Source of the DNA: Clostridia bacterium
GTDB taxonomy: Bacteria > Bacillota > Clostridia > Oscillospirales > CAG-272
Assembly: GCA_017453285.1 (NCBI GenBank)
Contig: JAFTKL010000015.1
Location: forward strand, 1-32,404
Direction: 5' to 3'
DNA: 32,404 nucleotides
Part shown: positions 1 to 8,897 of the stretch, piece after piece
Layout: every line of letters starts with the position of its first letter
How positions within the stretch are numbered: position 1 is the first letter of the stretch
Program-made: the position numbers and the translations under genes
The notes under the pieces: model-generated
Database searches by the model: none
What the model was told of the DNA's origin: nothing
Seen by the model: only the letters and a program-made list of their open reading frames with translations

Positions 1-178
1 TCTCCATTATCTCCTCAGTAGCGCCGACGCCGACGTCCGACATTATGAGGAGCTCCTCAAGCTCGTCAAGCAGATCCTCGTCCACCTTGACGAACGCCTT
101 GAGCACCTCGTCTATCTGTCCGAAAATTGCGGTTTTAGTTTTAGAAAGACCGGCTTTAAGCTTATCCAAAAATCCCAT
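1..178 (-). CDS. ftsY: FtsY, signal recognition particle receptor (N-terminal 59 codons; runs off the window)
   Basis: The minus-strand frame starting at the ATG at 178 reads MGFLDKLKAGLSKTK and continues without a stop to the window edge. The beginning, with its short amphipathic helix, the acidic helical N domain (DEDLLDELEELLIMSDVGV) and its place directly after smc, is typical of FtsY, the GTPase that docks ribosome-SRP complexes at the membrane. The G domain lies outside the window. A Shine-Dalgarno AAAGGAGA precedes the ATG. The start lies inside the 3' end of smc, giving a 17-base overlap (smc stop at 162-164), so translation is probably coupled. Identification rests on the N domain plus the well-known smc-ftsY gene order. 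Confidence 0.9.
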   Translation of the reverse strand, partial: MGFLDKLKAGLSKTKTAIFGQIDEVLKAFVKVDEDLLDELEELLIMSDVGVGATEEIME

Positions 179-3100
179 CCCAGTCTTCTCCTTTCTTCTT
201 CGAAATCTCGCCCACGTCAAGCTCAAGCACCTTCGAGATACCTCTCTCGGGCATCGTAACTCCGTAAAGGCGGTTTGCCGCTTCCATAGTACCGCGGCGG
301 TGTGTGATCATAACGAACTGCGTGTCTCCCGAATATCTCTTGATATACTCCGCAAATCTTGCGACGTTGACCTCGTCAAGCGCCGCCTCGATCTCGTCGA
401 GTATACAGAAGGGCGTGGGATTTACCTGCAGTATCGCAAAGAAGAGTGCGATCGCGATAAACGCCTGCTCTCCACCCGAAAGCTGAACCATATTCTTGAT
501 GATCTTTCCGGGAGGTGCCGCCTTGATCTCAATTCCGCTCTCAAGCACGTTGTCGGGATCGGTCAGAGAAAGCTCTGCCGAGCCGCCGCCGAAGAGCTCG
601 GAGAAGGTGCGGTTGAAGTTCTCGTTGATCTTATTGAAGGAGTCGACGAATGCAGTCTTCATCTCGCCCTCAAGTCCCGAAATTACCTCAAGCAGATCCT
701 CTCGCGCTTTGTTGAGGTCGTTGATCTGAGTCAGCATCTCATCGTAACGCTTCTTGATCTCGTTATACTTATTTACAGCGTCAAGGTCCACGTTTCCGAG
801 CACCCTGAGCTTATTTCTGCATTCTATCTGCTTTGCAGCCGCCTCGCCTCTCGTTTCGGGAGTGAGCGAAGGATATCCGAGAGCCACAGCGTCAGCTCTC
901 GTCAGCTCGTGGTCATCCCAGAGCTTAGTCGCAAGCTTGTCCTGCTCGGCGCGCAGATTTGCGAGCCTGTTTTCAAATCTCGTGTACTCCTTGAAGATAT
1001 TCTCCTTTTGCTGCATCTTCTCGCGCATTCTCGCGTTGACCTCTGCAAGTCTGCGCTCGAACTCGCTCGAGCCCTCCTCGACCTTTGCTCTCTTCTCGTT
1101 GAGCTCGCGAAGGATCGCATCCGACTCGGTGTAGAGCTTACGGTTCTCTTCCTGATCAAGTCTGTATTCCTTGATCTTTGATTCAAGCTCGTCTTTCCTT
1201 CTGCCCTGAAGCTCGAGTGCCTCGCTAAAGCTATCGAGTCGCGTTGCCGCCTCAGCCGAAAGTCTTTGCTCGGTCTCTATGTCGCTCTTTATCTGGTTGA
1301 TAAGGATGATAAGCGAGGTGATCTTCGCCTCTGCCTCCTCCTTGGACTCGATAAACCCGTTGCGCTTGACATCCATATCCGAACGCGCCGCGCTTATCTC
1401 GCTCGCCTGCTTCTCAAGCTCGCCAAGTCTTATCTCGAGTGCTTTCTTGTCCTCGTCAAACTGCTCTCTTGCGCGCAGTATTGCCGCGTAGTCCTCGCGG
1501 AGCTTTTCGGTCAGAGTGAGATTTGCCTCAAGCTTTGCCAAAAGTTGCTCAAGTCTTGCATTCTCCGAGTCGCGCATTACCTTGACAAGTCCGATCTTCT
1601 GCTCCGCAGAATCCTTATCGTCCTCAAGCTCGCCTATCTTGTCGAAGGTCTCTTTGATAGTCGCGTCAAGCTTCTTTATTCTTTCACTGAGCTCGTCCGC
1701 TTCAGCCGAGAGTCGCTTGATCTCGCCCGCGCGTCCGAGGATATTTGCGTTGGTCTTTACCGAACCGCCCGTGAACGAACCGCCCACGTTGATCTGCTGA
1801 CCGTCAAGCGTTACCGCCTTGACTCTGTACTTCAGATCCTTCGCCATAGCGGTCGCGTTGTCGATCGTGTCAAATATGAGAGTTCTGCCGAGAAGTCCCG
1901 ATAGGATATCGGAGAACTTTCCCTCGCTCTCGACAAGCTCATCGGCAACCGCGATATATCCCGCGTATCCCGATGCCTCGCGCATCTCCTGAGTCGCGCT
2001 CTGCGGTCTCATGGAAGTGAGTGGGAAGAAAGTCGCTCTTCCTGCCTCTGCCTTTTTGAGTGCGAACATAGCCGCCTTTGCAACGCTCTCGTCCTCGACA
2101 ACGATATGCTGAAGGTTAGGACCGAGCGCGGTCTCGATGGCGGTTATGTATTTCTGTTCAACGCTGATGAGCTTGGAGAGAGGTCCGTAGATCCTGCCCG
2201 CTTTATTGCCGTATTTATCGGTAATTCCGCCCTCAGCGTATTTTTTCATTACAAATCTTACCGCGCCCGAGTAGCCCTCAAGCTGCTCCTCCATCGCGCG
2301 ATAGGTTTCTATTCTCTGATTTACAGAATCGCGGCGAAGCGCGAGAGAATTTCTCGACTCGCTCTCCTCGTCCTTTTTAGCGTAAAGCGTATCAAGCTCG
2401 CTATCTATCTTCTCCAGCGCGCCCGAGGTCTCTGAAGTGATCGCATCGTACTCTGCGACCGTCGCCTCAATTCGCTCACACTGCGCGCGCATATCTGCCG
2501 AGGACTTCTCGTAATTCTCGATCTCCTCAAGCATCGCGCTGTTTCTGTCTGTCTCGCCCTCGCGCGAGCTGTCGATAAAGGAAATTCTCGCCTTTGCGTC
2601 GGCGATCTCGGAGTCAAGCGCGCGCACGTCGTCAAGCGCGCGTGCGATGTCAAATCCGAGCGCGGCAGCCTTCTCGGCGTATCCGTTCTTTTCTTTCTCG
2701 GCATTCTCCTGCTCCGCACCCTTCACCTCAAGGTCTTTCTTGAGCGACTCGATTTTCTCCTGTCTTGCGCGTTCTGCTATATGCTCGTTTTCTATCGAGC
2801 GTCTGGTCGACTCGCACGCGCCCTCTGTCGCCGCGATCATTTCCTTTGCGTGCTCGATATTCGTTCCTATGACCGAATACTCGCTGTCAAGTCTGTGATT
2901 CACCTCGGTCTGACTGCGGATCTGTGCAAGCAGGCTCTCGGACTCTGCTTTGTTCGACTGCGAGATCTCGAAAAGTCTGTCGTTCTGCTGCTCGAGCGAT
3001 TTGATCGCCTCGTCGGCGATGTTGAGCTCGAACTCGGACTCCTTGAACTTCTCCTCGCAAGCGCCAAGGTCTGCGCGGAGCTTCTCGGTGTCGTAAAGCC

Positions 3101-3794
3101 AAAGCTGAACGTCGACTCTCTTCTTGGTCTCAAGCAGGTCAATTGCCTTCTTTGCCTTCTCTGCTTCCTTCTCAAGAGGAACTACCTGTGCCTCGACCTC
3201 CAAAAATACGTCGTTTATACGCGTGAGGTTGTCGTCAGCAGCGGCGAGCTTTCTCTCGCTCTCACTCTTCTTGTGGCGATATTTTGCGATACCCGAGGCG
3301 TCCTCAAAAATGCTTCTTCTTTCGTCGCTCTTACGCGAGATAATGTCCGCAATTCTACCCTGACCGATGATCGAATATCCGTCACGTCCGACACCCGTGT
3401 TCATAAACATCTCGTAGATGTCACGAAGACGGACGGCGCGGCGGTTTATGTAATACTCACTCTCACCCGAGCGGTAATAACGTCTTGTGACGGTGACCTC
3501 GTCGTAGGGTGAGTCAAGTCTGCCTATCATTCCGGAGTTATCAAAGGTGACAGATACCTCGGCATATCCCATAGGTCTGCGGCTATCAGCACCGCCGAAT
3601 ATGATGTCCTCCATCTTAGTTCCGCGGATGCTCTTTGAGGAGACCTCACCAAGCACCCAACGCATCGCGTCCGATATATTCGATTTTCCGCTTCCGTTAG
3701 GTCCGACTATGACGGTAGCTCCGCCCTCAAAGGTCAGCTTTGTCTTATCGGGGAAGGATTTAAAGCCTTGAAGCTCAAGAGATTTAAGATACAC
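162..3794 (-). CDS. smc: Chromosome segregation ATPase SMC
   Basis: This 1210-residue protein is the core of the bacterial condensin that loads at ParB sites and compacts and separates replicated chromosomes, working as a dimer with ScpA and ScpB. The N-terminal head has Walker A GPNGSGKS (residues 31-38) and the middle is two long heptad-rich coiled-coil arms broken by a hinge around residues 510-680 (GYSGAVRFVM through NVGGSFTGGS). The C-terminal head has the signature LSGGEQAFIAIALFFAIL and Walker B CILDEIEAALDE. The usual LSGGERAL signature has Gln in place of Arg here. Length is close to the roughly 1190 residues usual for Firmicutes. The start is GTG, preceded by AAGGAGA 8 bases upstream, and overlaps the radical SAM gene by 11 bases. 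It is the second gene of the radical SAM-smc-ftsY operon. Confidence 0.97.
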   Translation of the reverse strand: MYLKSLELQGFKSFPDKTKLTFEGGATVIVGPNGSGKSNISDAMRWVLGEVSSKSIRGTKMEDIIFGGADSRRPMGYAEVSVTFDNSGMIGRLDSPYDEVTVTRRYYRSGESEYYINRRAVRLRDIYEMFMNTGVGRDGYSIIGQGRIADIISRKSDERRSIFEDASGIAKYRHKKSESERKLAAADDNLTRINDVFLEVEAQVVPLEKEAEKAKKAIDLLETKKRVDVQLWLYDTEKLRADLGACEEKFKESEFELNIADEAIKSLEQQNDRLFEISQSNKAESESLLAQIRSQTEVNHRLDSEYSVIGTNIEHAKEMIAATEGACESTRRSIENEHIAERARQEKIESLKKDLEVKGAEQENAEKEKNGYAEKAAALGFDIARALDDVRALDSEIADAKARISFIDSSREGETDRNSAMLEEIENYEKSSADMRAQCERIEATVAEYDAITSETSGALEKIDSELDTLYAKKDEESESRNSLALRRDSVNQRIETYRAMEEQLEGYSGAVRFVMKKYAEGGITDKYGNKAGRIYGPLSKLISVEQKYITAIETALGPNLQHIVVEDESVAKAAMFALKKAEAGRATFFPLTSMRPQSATQEMREASGYAGYIAVADELVESEGKFSDILSGLLGRTLIFDTIDNATAMAKDLKYRVKAVTLDGQQINVGGSFTGGSVKTNANILGRAGEIKRLSAEADELSERIKKLDATIKETFDKIGELEDDKDSAEQKIGLVKVMRDSENARLEQLLAKLEANLTLTEKLREDYAAILRAREQFDEDKKALEIRLGELEKQASEISAARSDMDVKRNGFIESKEEAEAKITSLIILINQIKSDIETEQRLSAEAATRLDSFSEALELQGRRKDELESKIKEYRLDQEENRKLYTESDAILRELNEKRAKVEEGSSEFERRLAEVNARMREKMQQKENIFKEYTRFENRLANLRAEQDKLATKLWDDHELTRADAVALGYPSLTPETRGEAAAKQIECRNKLRVLGNVDLDAVNKYNEIKKRYDEMLTQINDLNKAREDLLEVISGLEGEMKTAFVDSFNKINENFNRTFSELFGGGSAELSLTDPDNVLESGIEIKAAPPGKIIKNMVQLSGGEQAFIAIALFFAILQVNPTPFCILDEIEAALDEVNVARFAEYIKRYSGDTQFVMITHRRGTMEAANRLYGVTMPERGISKVLELDVGEISKKKGEDWDGIFG

Positions 3795-4848
3795 TTGCGT
3801 TCTCCTTAGAATGTATTTTGTCGCCGTCTGAATTAATATACTCTATTATTATATTATAACCTATTATTTCGTTTTTTTCAAGCACTTTTAGCCATTCAAG
3901 CCCATATTTTTCGCAAATTTTTGCTTTGTTGAGCTTTTTTTGACCTACCGCCTTCGAAACCGAGCCGCGCGAGACGAATACCGTGACTCCGCCGCCCCTC
4001 ACACCGAGTCTGTCCAGCTCGGTGCATATGCGATCAAGATAAAGTGCGCTCATCGCCATCTCGCCGATCGCGACGTGATTTGCGCCTGCGATAGCCTTTG
4101 ACGCGTCGCTGAGATTTTCTGATGCGCAGAGCCCCACACGTATGCACGGCACTCCCGCGCGGTCAAATACGTCAAGCACGCGCGCCGTTCTCGCGACCGC
4201 ATCCTCAAGTCCGAGCGGCTCGTAGCGACCGCTTCTCATCATCTCGGCAAGCGCTGTCTCGGCAAAGACCACCGTGGGATAGACTCTCGCACCGTCCGCG
4301 CCGAGCCTGCATATTGCCCTCGCGGTCTCGATCTCGCTCTTAGGAGTCGAGTTCGGAAGTCCTATCATCATCTGCCCGATAAGCTCAAAGCCTGCGTCCT
4401 TTATCTGTCTGCAGGCGCGCTCGGCGCACTCTACGCTATGCCCTCTTCTTGAAGCTACAAGCACGCTCTCATCAAGGCTCTGCAATCCGAGCTCGACCGT
4501 GCGTACCGAGTAGTGCGAAAGAATGTCAAGTATCTCTCGATCAATATAATCGGGGCGCGTCGAGAGTCTGATGCTCTCCACTCTGCCCTTCTGCACGTAG
4601 CTCTCGGCAAGCTCAAGCAGCGAGACCATAAGCTCGCGCTCAATTCCCGTAAACGAGCCGCCGAAGAACGCGATCTCGGTCGGAGTGTCCTCGGATACCG
4701 TCGAAAGCGCCTCTTCGATCTCGCGCTCTGCCCTCTCAAGCTCAAATCCGCCGTGTCCCGAGATGGTGTGCTGATTACAAAAAACGCAGTTGTTGGGGCA
4801 ACCCATATGTGGTATGAATATCGGAATATTTACGTGTCGCTTACCCAT
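3784..4848 (-). CDS. Radical SAM protein (Elp3-like catalytic core), upstream of smc
   Basis: This is a 354-residue radical SAM enzyme. The cluster-binding motif C17-x3-C21-x2-C24 (GCPNNCVFCNQ) lies near the N-terminus, followed by the glycine-rich AFFGGSFTG SAM-binding strand at about residues 61-69 and an ELGLQSLDE element. These features match the Elp3/YhcC-like branch of the superfamily. Proteins of this kind are commonly found next to rnc-smc in Clostridia, but the substrate is not known to me. The acetyltransferase domain of full Elp3 is absent. The ATG is preceded by AAGGGGG. Its own promoter lies at 4897-4925, and the 3' end overlaps smc by 11 bases, making it the first gene of the operon. 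The family is certain; the reaction is not. Confidence 0.85.
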   Translation of the reverse strand: MGKRHVNIPIFIPHMGCPNNCVFCNQHTISGHGGFELERAEREIEEALSTVSEDTPTEIAFFGGSFTGIERELMVSLLELAESYVQKGRVESIRLSTRPDYIDREILDILSHYSVRTVELGLQSLDESVLVASRRGHSVECAERACRQIKDAGFELIGQMMIGLPNSTPKSEIETARAICRLGADGARVYPTVVFAETALAEMMRSGRYEPLGLEDAVARTARVLDVFDRAGVPCIRVGLCASENLSDASKAIAGANHVAIGEMAMSALYLDRICTELDRLGVRGGGVTVFVSRGSVSKAVGQKKLNKAKICEKYGLEWLKVLEKNEIIGYNIIIEYINSDGDKIHSKENASVS

Positions 4849-4867
4849 TCTGTGCCCCCTTAAAACA

Positions 4868-4899
4868 AATATTCGGGATGAAATATCACCCCGAATATT
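4868..4899 (-). terminator. Inverted repeat between the beta-helix gene and the radical SAM operon; terminator and/or operator
   Basis: A perfect 10-bp inverted repeat (AATATTCGGG at 4868-4877, CCCGAATATT at 4890-4899) with a 12-base loop is followed on the minus strand by TTGTTTTA. It is the only hairpin after the stop of the upstream beta-helix gene (4968), so it can act as its terminator. It also overlaps the -10 box and start point of the next promoter, so an operator role is possible. Confidence 0.55.
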
Positions 4900-4925
4900 G
4901 TATCATATTCCTGCCGTAATGTCAA
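4897..4925 (-). promoter_or_regulatory. SigA-type promoter of the radical SAM-smc-ftsY operon
   Basis: On the minus strand TTGACA (4925-4920) and TACAAT (4902-4897) are separated by 17 bp. The expected start point near 4890 gives a leader of about 40 bases before the ATG at 4848. Confidence 0.75.
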
Positions 4926-4967
4926 GAATTTCTATCCACTTTGGCAGATTTTGCGCCCTGATTTGCG

Positions 4968-7358
4968 TCATTGTTCAACGATATTCACGTCTCTGAACAT
5001 AAACTCGTTGGAAGAGACCGAATATCCCTTTCCCGACGTTATCTCAAGCCCATTTATGAAGACGTTTTTGGTAACGTAATAAGGATATCCGTTCTTCTCG
5101 ACCTCAGCTTCATACGCCTCGTTGACTCTCTCGGGAGTTATATTGTGGAAGAGGTATACACCCTTATAATTCTCACCGCAGTTTTTGTCATCAATCGTCA
5201 GCCCGTCTATATATACGTTTTCGGGCATATAGCAATCGTAGCCGAATTCGTGGTATCCCGAGAATTTTCCGTAGATCATCGAGCAGCTGCTGCTAAGCAT
5301 ATTTCCCTGGCTCGGGATCCACGTGCAATTTCTGATAATTGCGTCTCCCTTCCAGGTAGAACCGTAATCGGATCTGAGGTTGATAAGGTAACTGCCGTAA
5401 AGAGTCGTGTCCTCTACAAGCAGAGTTCCCATTCCGATAGCGTTCAGGCACTGATGTCCGAGGGTGGAATTCTTGATCGTGACATTGTACACTCCCTGAT
5501 GCGCATCAAATCTACTGAAGCTGCATCCGTCGAGAGTTATATTCTTGCAGAAATTCGTTCCCATAACTCCCCAGCACGAAGTATCGAGAATATCGTTGTG
5601 CTGGATGCAATCCTCAAATCTGAGATTGACCGTATTTGCCGCGCATATATCGTACGTTCCCGCATACGTCACCCGCATTCGTCCCGTAAACACGCAATTT
5701 TTCACTGTTACGTTTGCGCAGGTTTCTACGTTGATAAATCCGCCGTAGGATGCGGCATTTTTGCTCTCGCCCTCAACGTAATGCTCAAGTCCGTCAACTA
5801 CCACGTTGGAGCGGCTTATCAATATTCCTCTTTTACAGTACAGTACGCCCGTAGTATCGATGCGATTTGAGATCGTCGTAAAATGTCCGCCCGTTATGAA
5901 AAGAGGCTCACTGTCCACCGCAATTATTTTCTTCTCGGTAAACTGATCGTAATCCCACATTATCGGAGCATTGGGATCAATATTTCCGTCGGCATCGACT
6001 AAAATAATGTCGCTCTTTGCCGTTCCGTCGTTCGCGTTTGCACCCTCGCGGATGTACTGCTTGACGTTTGCATCGCGAAGTATCAGCAATATAGTCTCGC
6101 CCGGAGCGACACCTATATTACTGCATCCTGCCTTTATGCTCGTCAGAGACGAAAGATCGACCGACGGAGCTTTCGCACTCGGCTCGACCTTAAAAACGTT
6201 AGCGTTTCTTTCCGGCGAGTCTGCTTTGAGCGCGGTATCGTCAATTATAAATCTCGCGCCGCGCCAATCGGTATCGGTCTTTATTATCGCAGGCTGCTGG
6301 ATGTTTAACATATAGTAAACGGCATTTTCATCCGCCTTTACCGAAAGAGTCTTCGAGTTAGCGTAGGTATGTGCCGCGGAGATCGCATACGTATCGTCGC
6401 TGACACCGTTGCCCGCCGCGCCGAATTCGCTGTAAAGCAGGAAGCCTGACACGTCCTCATCGACATATTTGCCCGCGGGCAGATCAAGAGAGGTCTGCTC
6501 CACGCCTCTGATCTTCTGATTAAAGAAAAGCGCAAAGGCTCTTATAGCTTCTCTGTCGGTCGGCGCTTTTATTACGATCTTGCCGTCCTCGAGTATCTCC
6601 AAGGTAGAGTTCACACCGTCGCCTTTCTCTATACTTATACAAAAAGGCTTGCTCTCGTCGTTCGATGGGATATTAATACCAAGAGTTTTTCTCATCATCG
6701 TTGAGATCTTTTTGCCGACCGAGGCAAAGGAGTTTTCATCACTCAGAGTATAATCGTAAATGCTGTTTCCCGCAAAGCTGATATTCTCAAGCAGAGTCGT
6801 CTGAGCGTGTACTATCTCAAGTGCACTGTCAAGCGTCACGCTTTCGCTCGGAGTGTAATTCTCTGCTCCGTGAGAATATCCGAAAAGCTTTTCCAAAAGT
6901 ACAGACATAGCGATCCTCAACCTCTCGTCACTGTTCGCACCGATATATATCCTTTTTCCTTCGGAAATGATATAATAACCGTACTCGCCCAAGTCTTTTT
7001 TGATATCATAATCGAACTCTCTGTTAGTCTCGTTGATGATTATTTCATAGTCGGTGGCATCCTTGAAATCGCTGCAATTTCGCGCTGACATTCCGCATAC
7101 CTTAAGAGACTTGCAAAACTCCTCAGCAATCTCTTTTACCCCGTCTTTTTCATATCTGCTGACCACGACGTAATAAGTCGGCGCACCCTCTCCGACGAGC
7201 ATCAGTGGCTCAAATACGCTCTCACTCTTGCCTGTAGCGTCTGTCGCGCCAAGGCTTTCCGACGCATCCAAAGTCTCGCCATTATTGCCGTTTTTACACG
7301 CAGGGAACGCAAGGATAAAGCATAGTGCCATCAATAATGCCAAAATCTTTTTGATCAT
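4968..7358 (-). CDS. Secreted lipoprotein with pectate-lyase-type right-handed beta-helix
   Basis: The chosen ATG at 7358 gives a 796-residue protein starting MIKKILALLM; it has AAAGGG 8 bases upstream, whereas the longer frame to 7388 has no such site. Residues 1-20 are a lipoprotein signal peptide ending in the lipobox FPAC, so Cys21 should be lipid-anchored outside the membrane. Around residue 305 a YSEFGAAGNGVSDDTYAI segment matches the N-cap of pectate-lyase superfamily beta-helices, and the C-terminal half has recurrent short turns such as VTVKNCVFTG, NITLDGCSFS and VTIKNSTLG that form parallel beta-helix coils. No catalytic residues can be assigned, so it may bind or cleave polysaccharide. 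It lies 26 bases downstream of the polysaccharide deacetylase gene and is probably co-transcribed with it. Confidence 0.8.
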   Translation of the reverse strand: MIKKILALLMALCFILAFPACKNGNNGETLDASESLGATDATGKSESVFEPLMLVGEGAPTYYVVVSRYEKDGVKEIAEEFCKSLKVCGMSARNCSDFKDATDYEIIINETNREFDYDIKKDLGEYGYYIISEGKRIYIGANSDERLRIAMSVLLEKLFGYSHGAENYTPSESVTLDSALEIVHAQTTLLENISFAGNSIYDYTLSDENSFASVGKKISTMMRKTLGINIPSNDESKPFCISIEKGDGVNSTLEILEDGKIVIKAPTDREAIRAFALFFNQKIRGVEQTSLDLPAGKYVDEDVSGFLLYSEFGAAGNGVSDDTYAISAAHTYANSKTLSVKADENAVYYMLNIQQPAIIKTDTDWRGARFIIDDTALKADSPERNANVFKVEPSAKAPSVDLSSLTSIKAGCSNIGVAPGETILLILRDANVKQYIREGANANDGTAKSDIILVDADGNIDPNAPIMWDYDQFTEKKIIAVDSEPLFITGGHFTTISNRIDTTGVLYCKRGILISRSNVVVDGLEHYVEGESKNAASYGGFINVETCANVTVKNCVFTGRMRVTYAGTYDICAANTVNLRFEDCIQHNDILDTSCWGVMGTNFCKNITLDGCSFSRFDAHQGVYNVTIKNSTLGHQCLNAIGMGTLLVEDTTLYGSYLINLRSDYGSTWKGDAIIRNCTWIPSQGNMLSSSCSMIYGKFSGYHEFGYDCYMPENVYIDGLTIDDKNCGENYKGVYLFHNITPERVNEAYEAEVEKNGYPYYVTKNVFINGLEITSGKGYSVSSNEFMFRDVNIVEQ

Positions 7359-7384
7359 ACGCACACCCTTTTCTTTCTGTAATA

Positions 7385-8233
7385 TCACTTTCTTGAATAT
7401 TTGGTTCCCGCTCGCATATCATCGCCGAGAAGCTCGGAGACCGTGACGAGCTGATAGCCCTCTTCGTGAAGACGCTCGATGATAATTTTTGCCGCCTCGT
7501 AGGTATTTTCATAGATGTCGTGCATAAGGATTATGTCGCCCGATTTGACCTGCGACATTACGTTCTCAACTATCGTGTTTATGTTCTGCTCGGCGAGCTC
7601 GCCGTTCTCTCCTCTGCCCTTGTACTTCCAGTCCTCAGAGTCAACGCTCCACATAATGACCGAGTACGGACAGCTCGCAACACGCTCGTCGGTTATGTTG
7701 CCGCCGATAGGTCGCATAAGCCGCACGCTTGCGTCCTTCGCAACGTCCTTGATAGCGTTGTACGTATTCGAAAGCTCGCGCTCGTAGCGATCCTGCTCGC
7801 AGTTGTGGTAATATACCGCGTGGGTGTAGCCGTGAATAGCGATCTCGTTGCCGTGATCGTGCGCGTACTTGAGCGCATCCGCGCCGTCATAAGCAGTGCC
7901 GTCAACGCGGTTGCCAACGACGAAGAAGGTGGCTCTGTATCCGTATTTTGCAAGCTCGTCGACTATCGCCTTGGTACGCACGTTGTGAGGTCCGTCGTCG
8001 AAGGTCAGCGCGACTCTCTTCTCCCCCGAGCTGTTTCCGTTCGAGTTACCCTGGTTCGAATTATTATTCGCATTTGACGTAGGTCTTGTGACGGGAGAGG
8101 ATGAGTTTTTGTAGTTCTTTCGCGTTGAAAGCTCCTCGTACTCGCCTATCTCACAACCGCAAAGAGAGGTGAGCGCAAGCGCGCTGAGTATAAAAAGCGC
8201 ACAAATGCGCAAAAAAAGTCTTGTTCTATGCAT
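7385..8233 (-). CDS. Polysaccharide deacetylase (NodB domain, CE4) lipoprotein
   Basis: A 282-residue membrane-anchored deacetylase. An N-terminal hydrophobic segment ends at LCGC (residues 24-27), a likely lipobox, followed by a low-complexity Asn/Ser linker (about 43-70). The NodB domain then has the motif-1 metal and catalytic aspartates in ALTFDDGPH (Asp79, Asp80), the metal-binding HGYTH (His134, His138), RPIGG at 174-178 and ILMHD (His238). CE4 enzymes remove N- or O-acetyl groups from peptidoglycan, chitin-like glycans or xylan; the substrate cannot be read from sequence. It is first in a likely two-gene transcript with the beta-helix lipoprotein and has a promoter at 8273-8301. Confidence 0.88.
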   Translation of the reverse strand: MHRTRLFLRICALFILSALALTSLCGCEIGEYEELSTRKNYKNSSSPVTRPTSNANNNSNQGNSNGNSSGEKRVALTFDDGPHNVRTKAIVDELAKYGYRATFFVVGNRVDGTAYDGADALKYAHDHGNEIAIHGYTHAVYYHNCEQDRYERELSNTYNAIKDVAKDASVRLMRPIGGNITDERVASCPYSVIMWSVDSEDWKYKGRGENGELAEQNINTIVENVMSQVKSGDIILMHDIYENTYEAAKIIIERLHEEGYQLVTVSELLGDDMRAGTKYSRK

Positions 8234-8272
8234 ATATATACGACCTCATAAGAGTAAAATTTCCGTATATTC

Positions 8273-8301
8273 ATTATAGCATATAACAAGACCTTTTTCA
8301 A
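8273..8301 (-). promoter_or_regulatory. Promoter of the deacetylase/beta-helix pair
   Basis: On the minus strand TTGAAA (8301-8296), a 17-bp spacer ending in TGC, then TATAAT (8278-8273). This is an extended -10 promoter about 40 bases upstream of the ATG. Confidence 0.75.
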
Positions 8302-8340
8302 GATATTACGACATTTTTTGCGCCACAAATTTGTGAAGGT

Positions 8341-8832
8341 TCAGCGGCAAAAACGCGCTTTGATCTTCTCGGCAGAGCCGCGAAGATGAACGAGCGGAAA
8401 TTCGTTCTCGTGCGGCACGAATTCCATTCCGAGATACTGCATAATTCCCTGCGAGTTAAAGTTGTTCTTCAGCGCGTATGCCTCGACCGTCGCGATCTCG
8501 CACGGCAGAACACTTATAAAATGCTTGCAGAGCATATAAAATGCGCGCGTGCGCTGAAATTTCTTCTTTAGCTGAAGCTCCTCGACCATCAACAGCTCGC
8601 CGCGCGTGTAGTACATAATAAATCCCGCAAGCTCGCCATCATAATAGCAAAGTATCACCTTGCGCGGCTCTTTATCGAGCGCGGGTGACACCTCGGAGAG
8701 CCACTCGTCGCGCTGAGAGTCATAGCTCTTCTCGCTCGGCACAAGCTCGATCGTGTTGTTGTAGAATATGTCGAAAAGGAGGGGGAGAAAGCTGCTTTTT
8801 TCACTTTTGTTAAGTTCAATAAATTCGATCAT
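8341..8832 (-). CDS. GNAT-family N-acetyltransferase
   Basis: A 163-residue single-domain protein. The central strands VILCYYDGELAGFIMYY and ELLMVEELQLKKKFQRT fit the GNAT beta4-beta5 core with an adapted acetyl-CoA pyrophosphate loop (KKKFQRTRAF), and the LKNNFNSQGIMQYLGMEFV stretch is the usual C-terminal Asn/helix region. The acceptor is unknown. The ATG has AAAGGGG upstream. I found no convincing promoter; the gene follows a terminator at 8856-8884 and may depend on read-through. Confidence 0.75.
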   Translation of the reverse strand: MIEFIELNKSEKSSFLPLLFDIFYNNTIELVPSEKSYDSQRDEWLSEVSPALDKEPRKVILCYYDGELAGFIMYYTRGELLMVEELQLKKKFQRTRAFYMLCKHFISVLPCEIATVEAYALKNNFNSQGIMQYLGMEFVPHENEFPLVHLRGSAEKIKARFCR

Positions 8833-8855
8833 ACGGGCCCCTTTGACCTATAAAA

Positions 8856-8884
8856 GCAAGGGATCTCTGAGCGAAATCCCTTGC
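8856..8884 (-). terminator. Rho-independent terminator after the 8898-9296 gene
   Basis: A 9-bp stem (GCAAGGGAT 8856-8864 with ATCCCTTGC 8876-8884, 11-base loop) is followed on the minus strand by TTTTAT. Confidence 0.75.
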
Positions 8885-8897
8885 CGTGTAGGATATT

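Noticed and set aside
45..1181. Long plus-strand open frame opposite smc
   Set aside because: It is antisense to the conserved C-terminal ATPase head of SMC, is composed of Leu/Arg/Ser-rich sequence and has no ribosome site; it is a by-product of the codon bias.
8146..8328. 60-codon frame overlapping the deacetylase start
   Set aside because: It runs through the promoter and out of frame with the signal peptide; no ribosome site.
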